From Costus lasius (taxonomy: Eukaryota > Streptophyta > Magnoliopsida > Zingiberales > Costaceae), in the NCBI GenBank assembly GCA_027563935.2, contig CM050453.2:90866665-90930664 (forward strand): DNA of 64,000 nucleotides, read 5' to 3'. The notes under the pieces were generated by a model. It had not been told where the DNA came from. It saw only the letters and a list, made by a program, of their open reading frames with translations, and did no database searches. Shown in pieces: positions 21,164 through 31,477 of this stretch. The position numbers and the translations under genes are program-made. The stretch's first letter is position 1, and each line of letters opens with the position of its first letter.

Positions 21164-22372
21164 TGTAGGGACATCTCCAAGGATTTAATTATGTTTGATG
21201 TTATTTTGAAAACTTATTGCATTTTGATATTTTGGACTGTATGTTACAACATTACTTTAATTTCTGCACTTGTGGTTAATGTTGTAGTTAGGAGTAGCCT
21301 AGGATTTATTTTCCAAGCCTTTATTTTATTTTGTAGTGAATGTATTAGGTTGCTTTAGCTTAGGTTGAGTATGTGTACTTGTACAAGGCACCTCACCCCT
21401 CCACCCAAAACCAGCCCACTCAAAATAGCCCAAAGATCACTCACATGGGGCCTTATAACCAGCCCAATTGAGAAGCCCAAGGCCCACACAAGCTAACAGC
21501 AATAGGCAGGTCAAAATAGTCAACATGAGGACCATTTCAAGATCCATTTTTGTTGCATGCGACAAGGACAAAGCTGAAGGTGGGAAACCTGCTCATCAAG
21601 GACTATAAACAAGGACCAAATTGCTTGCCTAAAAGAGGAAACTCCAGCCTTTACATGCAACTAGAAATCAGGACCAAAGCAGCCCAAAAACCCAGCTGGC
21701 TGCTTACCTGAATGAAGAAATTCTGTAGCCCGCTTACCTCAGCCATTTTGAACACAATTGCAGCCAAGTGGGAGTGAACGTTGGAGGGGAAGGTTAAAAG
21801 ACATTGTACATTGGTTTGGGAGGTTATTGTATCCTTTATGAAAAACAATTGAAATTGAAATCGTTTGAGAAAACCCTTTGTGTTAGTGTTGCCTTGTGCG
21901 TTTGTGCCAAGAGTGGAGCTTGCTCCTCTTGTGTACCGAGAGTTGAGCTTGCTCCTCTCTTTATCCTTCTCTTCTCTTCTATCAATCTCTTCTTTTCTCT
22001 TCTCTTCATCTTCTTGCTACCGATAACCAATCCTCTCATCACGTCTCCATTCTTCAGCCGACCATTCTCCAGCGTTACTGTTCCATTGCTGCATCGTCAA
22101 CAATCTCGCAAGTTGCCATTTCCAGCTGAAGCCAACGGCAGTAGATTCAACGGACAACTCCTTGAAGACCTGCTACTGACGTTCATTGCTTGGGAATTTC
22201 AGAAGGGGTTCGGCCCCCTTCCCTTAAGGGGGCCTCAGGTGCATGCTCTCCCTCTCAATTCTATGAACCGCATGCTAAACATCTCCATGTTAGAACTTTG
22301 TTTTTGCTGTTACATTAGAAGAGCCACATACCTAAGGTGATCTAGGGCATTAGGATTTTTCATCCTTCATCA
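21161..22372 (+). repeat. LTR3 (3' LTR) of element G
   Basis: 1212 bp, same ends as LTR1 and LTR2, with about a dozen private substitutions. Hairpin at 22212-22234. Confidence 0.93.
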
Positions 22373-22377
22373 CATAT
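22373..22377. repeat. Target-site duplication of G, right copy (CATAT)
   Basis: Matches 14761-14765. On the minus strand these bases lie inside the zinc-knuckle codons of F. Confidence 0.9.
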
Positions 22378-23400
22378 GAAACAAGCCAATGGACGGGGCA
22401 TCTCCACCGCCCTTGCAGGGGCATGTGCTGGTTCCGGCCTGGTCATCGAAGGGGACAGATGTGCCTCTGCCCTGTCCTACTGTCGAGGCGCCCTACCTCT
22501 ACCCGCGCCTCGAGTCTTAGGAGTAGGGATGCAACTCGGCAGCAAAGGACGAGGAGGGGGAGGGGACGTCCGCGGGTCTCGAATGTCCACCAGGGCGTCT
22601 GCCATCGTAGCCGCCTGCCTCCAGTCCACCAGAGCTTGTCGGCGTACTTCTTGCTGTGCCTAGGTCTGCAAAGACCTCAGGAAGAAGCATCTTCGATCGG
22701 ACTCTCCCATGTCGGGGATCTCCAACATCAACGCGCTAAAGGCGCACACATACTCACGCATGGTGCCGGTGTGTCGGAGACAGAAGAGGGTCTCCCTCGC
22801 CTACTCAATGGAGTTGCCTAGGAGAAATTGTCCACGAAGTTCCTCCTTGTAGTTTTCCCACAAAAGCTTCACCGCCTGCTTTGAGTTGGCAACTCTAGTT
22901 CGCCACCAGGGGTTGGCGCCTCCGCCGAGGTAGGTGGATCCCACCTTCACATCTCAGTTTCGGGGCCATGAGCGGAGCCAAAGTACTACTCCACGTCCCA
23001 CAAGAAGTTCTCCAACTCCTTTGCGCATTGCAATCCAGTGAAGGGAGTTGGCTCGGGGACCCGTACCTTTGCCTGCGTCAAAGGAGCCTCGAAGATGGTT
23101 GTTGCAGGGGAAAGGGCTTGTGCCAGCACACCCTTCACCACTGCCAGTTCCGCTAGGCCCCTCTCATGCACCGCACAAACTCTCTCGTTCACGGTGGTGA
23201 GTCTCGCCACCGCCTCTTGTAGCGTAGAAATCTATTGTGCCTGCGCTTCAACCCATTGTACCAGGTCCTCAACCTAGGAAGTGAGGTTGGCTTCCTCATC
23301 GGCTCCGCTTAAGCCCACCACTTGCTCTAGCCGAGCGATTCGGTCATTGGCCAAGACCATTGTCCCAGTGTGTACTGTTTAGACCTGCAACCACGACCTC
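22373..23400 (-). pseudogene. gag of element F
   Basis: On the minus strand, 22986-23210 reads as a gypsy gag N-terminal region, including an acidic/hydrophobic start, P-F-T-G-L-x-x-A-K-E-L-E-N-F-L-W and a region rich in V-x-E near the primer side. The capsid region follows in broken frames down to the first half of the zinc knuckle next to element G. The plus-strand open frames here (22376-22821 and others) are shadows without protein-like features. The gene would encode the particle protein of F. Confidence 0.65.
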
Positions 23401-23412
23401 CTCTGATACCAA
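23400..23412 (-). promoter_or_regulatory. Primer-binding site of element F (tRNA-Met type)
   Basis: The minus strand reads TTGGTATCAGAGG one base from the LTR end (CCTAACA). Confidence 0.85.
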
Positions 23413-23413
23413 C

Positions 23414-24381
23414 TGTTAGGTGCTGATTAGCTTAAGAACGCCACGTCAATTCCACATCGGATAGCTGCGATTTTTTGATAGCTGAGATCCCAATCAATTG
23501 CCGCATGTTGCCTTTGACTCGCATTCGGATCTCATATCAAGTGTTGCACGCGTTCGCCTTCCTCGCGCGTGCCGGATGCAAGACACACTAACGCGCACGA
23601 ACGTTGTTATCACCGCGGACGTCGCCGGAACGGACCTACAGTAGGGGAGGACAATTCACGTCCCTTGCCCTCAGCCTCCTTCGGTGGCCCTCTGGTCGCC
23701 GAAAATGGGTCGTCGGTGGTGACGAAGACGTCCTAGAAGAGAGTGGGAAAGGCTCGCCAGGAGGACAGAGTGCTGATGCGGAAACTCAGGGGAAAGTTTC
23801 TCCATTTATTCTCTCTACAAACAGATACCTAAAACCCCTCTATACAGCTCTCTGTATACACTCAACTCCTCTCTTCTCCGTTTGGTCTCACTCACTGGGA
23901 TCACCGCCTAAGGAAGGAGGAGGCAGTGAACCTCAGTCCGCCGCTTGGGAGGAAGGTGATGCACTTGTCACCAACTCTTGTTGCTGTTTGCGAGTTGGGA
24001 AGTTCCCTCTGTCCTACCTCTCGTGGAAGCTCGTGCGTGGATCCCCTTGCCGATGGCCCTCTATTCTACTTTTCTACCTGGGGAGCCGCCTGCTCCACTT
24101 TCTCTTCTGCTATCACTACCTGAGGATGCTGCCATGGACGGGACACCTGCTAGCGGCCGATTAGCGTTTGCGTCTGCTACCTGCCTCGGGATTCCACCGT
24201 CTTTGCGCCTCTGTGTGCCCGTTGACGGGAGTGGGGCAGAGCAGATTCACCGCTAATGCCTGCCGGATCCGCTGCTCTAGTAGGCCTTTTCAGCTCTCCA
24301 TCTCCTCTAGCGTCGGGGCTTTGGGCCTCCACCCAAACCCAGATGCTTCACAGCCCGGCTTAGGGTCACTTGCGCCTCACA
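23414..24381 (-). repeat. 5' LTR of element F
   Basis: 968 bp. On the minus strand it runs from TGTGAGGCGCAAG to CACCTAACA. It is related in its middle part to LTR E (33259-34154): shared phrases include 'gaaagtttc', 'ataaaaccc' and 'ctctgtataca'-like text. The target duplication cannot be tested, because the other LTR is outside the window. Confidence 0.8.
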
Positions 24382-25127
24382 TAAGGCATACATCTTTACT
24401 TACCATAGTGCAAACTCATGCTGTCAATCATATTTCTTAATATCAAATCTTGTGGATGCCATGATAAATCTCAACGAAGCTCTGATACCAATTATTATAC
24501 CAATTATTATAAAATAAGTTTTATAATTGTTAATTTTTTATGAAATTGCAACTTATAATAAATCAATATTGACACCACAAAACTTAATAAGAACATACAA
24601 AACACAAATTTACATGGTTCAATGAAAGCCTATAATCACTTGAGAGGAAGGCGCAATATTTACTAATCAATTTAAGAGTACATGAGATACGAGGATCAAA
24701 TCTTTTTAAAATATCATGAACTATGTTATCGTAGAATACATCAAAATAGAGTATATAGACTCTCCAAAAACAGGTAGAACAAATATTTTGCCTTCAAATA
24801 ACTTCTACATCAAAATAAATGTGCGGAAAGAAACAAGAAGAAGATTCAACTGCCACCATCCCAAAATTCATAAGAAAACATCTTAAATTAGTAAAAACTG
24901 CTTAACGCGTTTACAGGTTAGCGGGCGGGTCTGCTTTTTTAAACGGGTTCTGACTCCTGATTCCAATCGTACATATAACGGACAGATCTCTATTTGTTGC
25001 CCGCCACAAACATATCGGACATATCACCGATTTTCCTCCGCCACAAACATAACGAATTAAAGATGACGTTGGCGCTTAAGGATAGATTATGCATAGAGAT
25101 ACGTTCATGCTCACCTGAAGCATCGCC
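24382..25127. other. Spacer between LTR F and the P450 gene
   Basis: 24440-24900 is AT-rich. It includes 'gctctgataccaattattat' (24479), which on the minus strand resembles a tRNA-Met primer site, so a decayed LTR element (perhaps copia) may lie here. 24900-25127 is the 5' flank of the P450 gene: a TGACGTT motif at about 25062, 'catataac' near 24971 as a weak TATA candidate, and two copies of 'ccgccacaaacata' (about 25001 and 25039). No gene is seen. Confidence 0.4.
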
Positions 25128-27053
25128 ATGGCTCTTCCAGTCCCCCCATCTGATGTCGTCACGGGCTTTCCCATCTTCATCTTCTACACCCTCTGCGCAG
25201 CCTTGGCAGGGACACTCATCTATGTCGTCGGATCCATCATCTGCTCCTTCGCCTTCTATGTCAAGGAGCGCATCCATGCCTCCGGCAGACCTCCCGTAGC
25301 CGGCAGTTTCTTCCACCTGTTTCTCTGCATGGACACCTTCTTCGACATCCAGACCGCCGTCGCTCGCCGGCACAAGACCTTCCGCTTTATCTTGCCCATC
25401 TTCCACAGCGAGATATACACCGCCGATCCCGCCAACATCGAGCACATACTCAAGTCCAACTTCTACAAATACCCCAAGGTCACTTGTATTCTTTCTTTTA
25501 CTAACTCAAATCTGTAGCTAATCGATGAATAAACCACGAGCACAGAGTAATCTAGGGTTTGAGCGACTAACAATCTCCAGGGGGATTTCAACCATAACAC
25601 CGTAAGGGACCTATTCGGGGACGGGATCTTCGCAGTTGATGGCGACAAGTGGCGTCACCAGAGGAAGCTCGCAAGCTTCGAATTCTCCACCAGAGTCCTC
25701 CGTGAATTTAGTGGCCGTGTGTTCAGAGATAACGCTGGGAAAGTAGCGGGGAAGATCTTAGATGCGACGGACACTGCGAAGCCAGTCGTCATCCAAGATA
25801 TTCTAATGAACTCAACCATGGATTCCATGTTTAAGATCGGGTTCGGCGTCGAGCTCGACATCCTCGCCAGTTCCGATGACCTAGCAACTCGTTTTAGGAA
25901 AGCCTTCGATGATGCCAACTCATTGGTGTCTCACCGATATTTCGACCTGTTCTGGCCAATCAAGCGGCAACTCAACATTGGATCAGAGGCTGAGCTCAAG
26001 AGGAACATCAAAGTTATCGACAAGTTCGTTTTTCAGCTTATTCAACTCAAGAGGGAGCAGATGATGAAGGGGGAAGAACAGGTAAATTAAGTTTTTCTCT
26101 GTTATGTACACTATCCTTGGAGATTCACTTTATTAGAAAAAAAAAAATTGTGCAGAAAACAAAAGGGGACATACTGTCTAGATTTATACTAGCCAGTGAG
26201 GAGGCGGCAGACAAGAAGCTCAGTGACCGGTATCTAAGAGATATCATACTTAATTTCCTAATAGCTGGGAAAGATTCGACTGCCGCCACCCTCTCCTGGT
26301 TTTTCTACTTGCTATGCAAGCACCCACTTGTACAGGAAAAGATTGCTGCTGAGGTGAAGGAGGTGATGAAGATGGAAGGGTGTAACATAGCGGAGTTTGC
26401 TATGGGCTTATCTGATGAAGCAATTGACAAGATGCACTACCTCCATGCGGCGCTTACTGAGACCCTCAGGCTTTATCCAGCTGTTCCAGTGGTACGTATG
26501 GGTTATGGCCTGCACTTGTTCTTCTTCCTTGATGCTTGTTCAGACATAGTCCAAGTTCAGCTAAATGGTGAGGCTTTGGTAACAGGATGGCAAGTGTGCA
26601 GACGAGGATGATGTTCTACCAGATGGCTTCAAGGTGAACAAGGGAGATGGAGTGAGTTATCTCATCTACGCCATGGGGAGAATGACTTATCTTTGGGGAG
26701 AAGATGCTGAGGATTTCCGCCCCGAGAGGTGGCTCCAGAATGGGATTTTTAAGCCAGAAAGCCCGTTTAAATTTGTATCTTTCAATGTAAGCAGCGGCGT
26801 CGCTTGAATTTGTCTTCATTCATACTGGAATTTTAACTCTTAAGAATTTTATGTATATCTTCCATAGGCTGGTCCACGAATTTGCTTGGGCAAGGAGTTC
26901 GCCTACCTGCAGATGAAGATATTTGCTGCCACAATCCTTCATTTCTTCAAGCTCAAACTCAAGGATGAGGCAAAGATTGCTAGGTACAGGACCATGTTCA
27001 CCCTGCAGATGGCCGAGGACCTTCCTCTGTTAGCATTCCCTCGAGGAGTTTAG
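25128..27053 (+). CDS. CYP704: Cytochrome P450, CYP704C1-like (CYP86 clan), five exons
   Basis: Exons are 25128-25478, 25581-26081, 26156-26491, 26586-26786 and 26868-27053. All introns are GT-AG, short (74-102 bp) and in phase 0, giving 524 residues, the usual P450 length. An N-terminal membrane segment (about residues 12-45) is followed by P-P-V-A-G. Seen motifs are W-R-H-Q-R-K (C helix), A-G-K-D-S-T-A (oxygen-binding I helix), E-T-L-R (K helix), F-R-P-E-R-W, and F-N-A-G-P-R-I-C-L-G around the haem cysteine, split by intron 4. CYP704 enzymes of the CYP86 clan hydroxylate fatty acids, mostly at the omega end, on the ER; cutin or sporopollenin precursors are the known uses, but the exact substrate here is not shown by sequence. 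The start has a good context (cgccATGG). There is no stop or frameshift, so it appears functional. Confidence 0.93.
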
Positions 27054-27198
27054 CATCTTACTTATCACATGGAATTGCTCGTGTTCCATTTCATCTTCTG
27101 TGCCAAATAATTTAGGTATATAGTGTGTTCAATTTAGAATGGTTATGCAATTAGTTGTTCCTACACTTCATCAATGTGAATATTAGATATTTCACTTG

Positions 27199-27206
27199 AA
27201 TAAAAA
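27199..27206 (+). terminator. Possible polyadenylation signal of the P450 gene
   Basis: 'gaataaaaaag' about 146 bp after the stop contains AATAAA. It is the first such motif downstream, in AT-rich sequence, so it could be chance. Confidence 0.4.
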
Positions 27207-27209
27207 AGC

Positions 27210-28016
27210 ACAAGAAATAAAATGAGGACCTAGCCCTTTTATATGGAATGGATAAAAGGCTTAGCTTCTCTCATCAAAGAGACACATTGGGTCTAACGTA
27301 CATTCAGAATCAAGTTGATTATGAGCTAGGCAAATTCAAATTAGGTGTAAGTTATAATCAGATTAACCTATTTATAACAATAATTAGTTGGGTCAATCAA
27401 GTTACAAACAAGTTATCCTCGTGAGACCTGTTTATATTATATGTATAAATATATGTATTCATCTATATGTAGTACACTATGTTATATTTTATACCTATAA
27501 TACGTACTAAAGATTTTTTTAAAATATATAATATTTATTTTAATATATTATCTATTTATATATTAAATGGGTTACGTGGGTTGTGTCTAATTGACTGATT
27601 TATAAATGGGTCAGGTTTAGTTGCTTAATTAATAAATAGAAGTAAAAAACAGCTGGTAGATCATGTTGATATAGTCTACTATACGTGTGTACACGTGTGC
27701 GCAGCACTATACATGTGTGAGTTGCGCATGTGTCATGCGTCAACTCGTGGATTCAAGGGTTGCGTGTGTAGACTTGAGCCCAGTCAATGGGTGCATTGCA
27801 CGTGTAACGGGTTCGGATCAAGCAAGCGCGACTACGTTCGAATCGCTTGTGGGTGGGCCTAGTGCTCACATGCTAGGGTTTAATCCTAGTGTCGACATAG
27901 GAATTAGTGCCGACATAGTAATTAAATATGATAAAATTAAGATGCAAAATGAAAAATACTTGTCTTTGAAATCTAAAAATTTCACTAGTACAGGATTTAA
28001 TATATAAAAAATTTAA
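27210..28016. other. AT-rich spacer before the copia relic
   Basis: 27420-27600 is very AT-rich. 27670-27800 has alternating purine/pyrimidine 'acgtgtgtacacgtgtgcgcag', compatible with an old copia LTR or Z-DNA-prone sequence. The open frame at 27687-28007 shows no protein-like features. No gene can be supported. Confidence 0.4.
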
Positions 28017-29480
28017 ATGGAGGTACGGTTAGTCACCATAGGACTTTTTAGTGCCACTAGGGTAGACCATCCCTTTGACAAAAATCAAAATCATAATTCT
28101 CCATCTTTCTCAAATTCCATAACAGAGAAAACTGATACTTCCACATCCTCTAGATCTGTTGAAGAAATAAAGTTTATGTGTAAGTTCAGAATCCTTAGTT
28201 TTCTGTCAAATGCTTTATTCGAAACATATAACAAATTAAAGACAGGTAAGGATATATGGACAACCCTTCTAGATACCAACTATAGGGATGCAGGTGTGAA
28301 GAGATTCACAGTTTCTGATTTTAATAATTTTAAAATGTCTGATAATATCCCTCTCTTTGAATAAATCAATAAATTCCAAAATCTGGTCACTCAACTTCAA
28401 ATAGTTAGATCTTCTTTTGATGAATCATTCATCCTCTCTTCTCTCCTAGACAAGCCTCAAGTTAATATGTTAGAAGACCTTCCTGCTCCCTCCTCCTCTC
28501 TAAGGTTAGTTTCTTGCTTTCCCACTATTAATCTAGCTTATCATGAGTCTAATTGGTGGCAAACATCGGTGCGAACGTACATGTATGTTCTAAATATTAA
28601 TGGTTCACTTCTTACCAGTACACAAGCAGAGGAAGTGTAACAATAGGAAATGGTTATACTGCTACTATTCTTGGACATAAAAAAGTCACTTTAAAGTTCA
28701 CTTCTCGTAGATCTCTTATTTTAAATAATGTATTTTATGTTCTAGAGATCCGTAGGAATCTTGTTAGTGGATTTTACTTAATTTAGACTGGTTTTAAAAT
28801 TATCCTTGATGCCAATAAAAATATAGTCTCCAAGGTTTATATTTTGTTACACCTCATAGGGACTCTGATCTTCTTGAACTTATTCACTCAGATATTTGTG
28901 ACTCTTGTAGAGTTCTAACTAGGGGTGATAGCAAATATTTTGTCACCTTCATAGATATTATTCTAAATTTTGTTACACCTATCTTTTGAAGTCCAAAGAT
29001 GAAGTTTTGTCTCAATTCAAAATCTATAAAGCTAAAGTAGAAAACTAATTAAAAAAAGATTAAAATCATTAGATATAATAGAGATGGGGAATATACCTCT
29101 AATAAATTTACCCAGTTCTGTCAAGAACACGGGATAGTTCATCAGGTTACTGCCCCTTATTCTCCTCAGTCTAATGGAGTGGCTGAAAGAAAAAACATAA
29201 ATGTCATGCTATGGGTGGGGGGGGAGCTATCCTTAAAGTTTATTTCATTTAAAATAGAGTTCCTTATAAAAATACTCCTTACACTCTTAAATCATTGAAA
29301 ACCCTTTGATACTTTCCTAACTATTCCCTTGGTTGGTCTTTCTTTAGCAAGTTTGTATGTGGGATGGTTCCGTAGAGTTCTCTCAAAAAATCTTTGATAG
29401 TGGTTCATGAATTTGAGGTAGGATCTTAGCTCCATAACCTTATTTGGCACTGACCATTTAACGATGGTTTGGATTTTGTC
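28017..29480 (+). pseudogene. Decayed Ty1/copia element: gag, protease end and integrase
   Basis: 28017-28364 and the following frames read as copia gag: a capsid-like segment with L-S-N-A-L-F-E-T-Y, T-G-K-D-I-W-T-T-L, then F-D-E-S-F-I-L-S-S-L-L-D-K. About 28640-28810 resembles the region after the protease (I-L-N-N-V-F-Y-V-L, R-R-N-L-V-S). 28860-29210 is integrase, with E-L-I-H-S-D-I-C and the hallmark S-N-G-V-A-E-R-K-N at about 29168-29205. Many stops and shifts interrupt it. No LTRs were recognised. Gag, protease and integrase are in the copia order (integrase before RT); RT is missing. Confidence 0.75.
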
Positions 29481-29621
29481 ATTATCCTCATGATCTAGTC
29501 AACCATTCTTGTCATTAAGAAAACTAGAACTTTTCTTCATCAAATAGGGTATGGTTTGCTGTAAAATTTTAAAGATGGTTAAATGATGCTATATATAGAT
29601 TTCTAAAAAATTTAGTTAAAT

Positions 29622-29695
29622 TCCATTGTCATCTAGTCTAGTTAGGATACTTGGATTTCACCCAAGCGACCCGAGTTCAAATCTCGACAATGAAA
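29622..29695 (+). tRNA. tRNA-Glu(UUC)-like sequence, slightly decayed
   Basis: It can be folded by eye as a full cloverleaf of nuclear tRNA-Glu: acceptor TCCATTG, D arm ATCT...GGAT, anticodon arm CTTGG-ATTTCAC-CCAAG with anticodon TTC (29657-29659), T arm CCGAG-TTCAAAT-CTCGA. Two mismatches are seen: acceptor pair 2 (C-A) and the outer T-stem pair (C-A). Box B (GTTCAAATC) is almost canonical. No T-run terminator follows at once (AAAATAAAAG). It may be a pseudogene or part of a tRNA-derived SINE. Confidence 0.6.
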
Positions 29696-30049
29696 ATAAA
29701 AGTTTGTAGGTGTATGCTAATGTTCTAAGTAATTAGTTTTCTTTTATTGTTCTAGGTTAAATACTGTAAAGCTATTATCATATAGAACTTTAATATGTTT
29801 AGAAATAGAATCTAACGATTCTTGTGATAAAAACTTGATTGGAAGCTTTATATCATGAAATAAGTCTTTTGAATCTTGCTTTAAAGATTTTTTTTCACCC
29901 AATCACTTATGTCATAAATAGATTAATTATTACTCATAACAAGATTACAAATATTCTCAATAGTAGGACTTTTAAAGACATACTTTAAAACATAATCTAA
30001 AGTTAAACTAACAAATTTAATGAATTGAACTTTTACATTTGCACTATTT
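29696..30049. other. AT-rich spacer
   Basis: No gene, repeat or motif that I can support. Confidence 0.4.
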
Positions 30050-30560
30050 TTTACGCAGAGTTCTCTTTCTTACTTGGTAGTTGCACCACTATCAAGCCAC
30101 TATGCATTAGGTGGGATACTAGTTATATTGACCCATGACAAGCATGAGTAAGAGTTTTTGCCTTCTTTCTTTTCTAATTATGCTCACAAGGCTTCTCTTC
30201 TTACAAAAGAAGCATTTGGAATCCATTTTATGACAGTAGATCAACTACCCACATTTGTTAATTTGATGTCTATATTGCTTAATATATTGAACATGATTTT
30301 AACCTTTATAAATAATCTTCTTCCCTTAAAAATATTTATTAATTGAAAACGGCCTAGAATAATAAACAAGAAGAGAAATCTCATATGCTCACTTTGGAGC
30401 TTACCTTCCTCAATTACACACTTGGGTATGAAGTCATTGATTACATCAAATCATATTGTAATTTTCTTATTAATTTGCTCCAAATTATAGCCATGATTTA
30501 TCAAATTTATTTTATTTTTGACTTAATATCTCTGTTTATGTAGAATCTATAGTTTCCCTT
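30050..30560 (-). pseudogene. Copia gag/protease relic on the minus strand
   Basis: On the minus strand, about 30175-30235 reads K-C-F-F-C-K-K-R, half of a copia zinc knuckle. About 30070-30110 reads W-L-D-S-G-A-T-T, the copia protease active site. The frames are otherwise broken. It is on the other strand from the copia relic at 28017, so it is a separate element. Confidence 0.55.
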
Positions 30561-31406
30561 ATTTTTTGAATTTTCACATAAAATCAACAAAAATCAATGG
30601 AATTTGTGAAGATGTTAAACTCTATTCAACGAAAATACGTTGAATGACGATTTTGGGGGGTAAAAGTAAAGTTTCACAATATCATAATATGTGACCATCG
30701 TCACTGATTGTGATTACAATTTTGAACAAAACGAGGAGCGATACAGTCCAACACTCACCTAGCATGTTTTGATCAATTCTTACATATTTAACAAAAAAAC
30801 AGAAGATTCTAAAGACAAGAAGGAAGATTCGTGGAGGATAAATAGAGATCAAAGTAACCTTAGAAGGGGAGAATTAGAATCGAGTAGGATTTCAAGTGTA
30901 AACCAAGCAGCGGTGACTTCCACCTTTATAGCTAGTTTCTTTGGAAGGGAAGAAAATTAAGAAGAAAAGAAAAATAAAGAGAAGTTTATTATTAAAGTTC
31001 GATAGAGGATTTTGTGCTAAAACTTGATCATGGCAGATCAAATAGTAGCAATACCAAATTAATTAATAAAAATAATTAATTATGTTGATTTGTCGTTATT
31101 AGAAAAAAATTAGAATGCCCAGCATTAGAGTTGGTCCTCTATCCAGAGTCCGACGAACCTACCCCCAAGAGATATTCTTTGAAGCTCTACCAATCATTCT
31201 AGATGCTCTTTTTCTTCATTTATTGTTTCATAAATCTTCGCAAATTTATTAATCCCACATGGAACATATAGCCAGATGCACTATGAGAAAAATAAGAAGA
31301 AAAGAAAATAATTTTCTCTTTCAAGTCTTTTGTTTCTTTAGAAGGAATGAGAGTAGAAAAAAATATTTTATTGCTAAAAAAAAGATAAATAAAAATATAT
31401 ATATTG

Positions 31407-31477
<71 letters not shown>

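Larger units (their letters stand above)
14766..22372 (+). mobile_element. Element G: non-autonomous LTR retrotransposon with three LTRs in one target duplication
   Basis: 7607 bp in the order LTR1 (14766-15977), 89 bp with primer site, LTR2 (16067-17278), internal region (17279-21160), LTR3 (21161-22372), all between CATAT copies. All LTRs are 1212 bp, start TGATGTAGGGAC and end CATCCTTCATCA, and differ by roughly a dozen substitutions. A tRNA-Met primer site follows LTR1 and LTR2 and a polypurine tract precedes LTR3. I see no RT, RNase H or integrase. The protease-like frame suggests descent from a Ty3/gypsy element. Confidence 0.92.
5874..24381 (-). mobile_element. Element F: chromovirus-like Ty3/gypsy, host of A, C and G; left end outside window
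   Basis: Pieces in element order from right to left are: 5' LTR 23414-24381, primer site, gag 22373-23400, [G], zinc knuckle and protease 14277-14765, RT 13226-14275, [C], RNase H 5874-6390, [A]. The reading frame continues across the C insertion (RT thumb to RNase H) and across the G insertion (zinc knuckle) once the inserts and one copy of each target duplication are disregarded. F was therefore present first. Stops inside the linker (13850-14080) and RNase H show it is inactive. Confidence 0.85.

Noticed and set aside
23604..24440. Plus-strand frames in LTR F (up to 186 codons)
   Set aside because: They lie in an LTR, opposite to the element strand, overlap each other in three frames and show no protein-like conservation with LTR E.
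24478..24520. Second LTR element with a primer site right of F
   Set aside because: Only a single primer-like motif is visible; no LTR pair or coding part, so it is mentioned only as a possibility.
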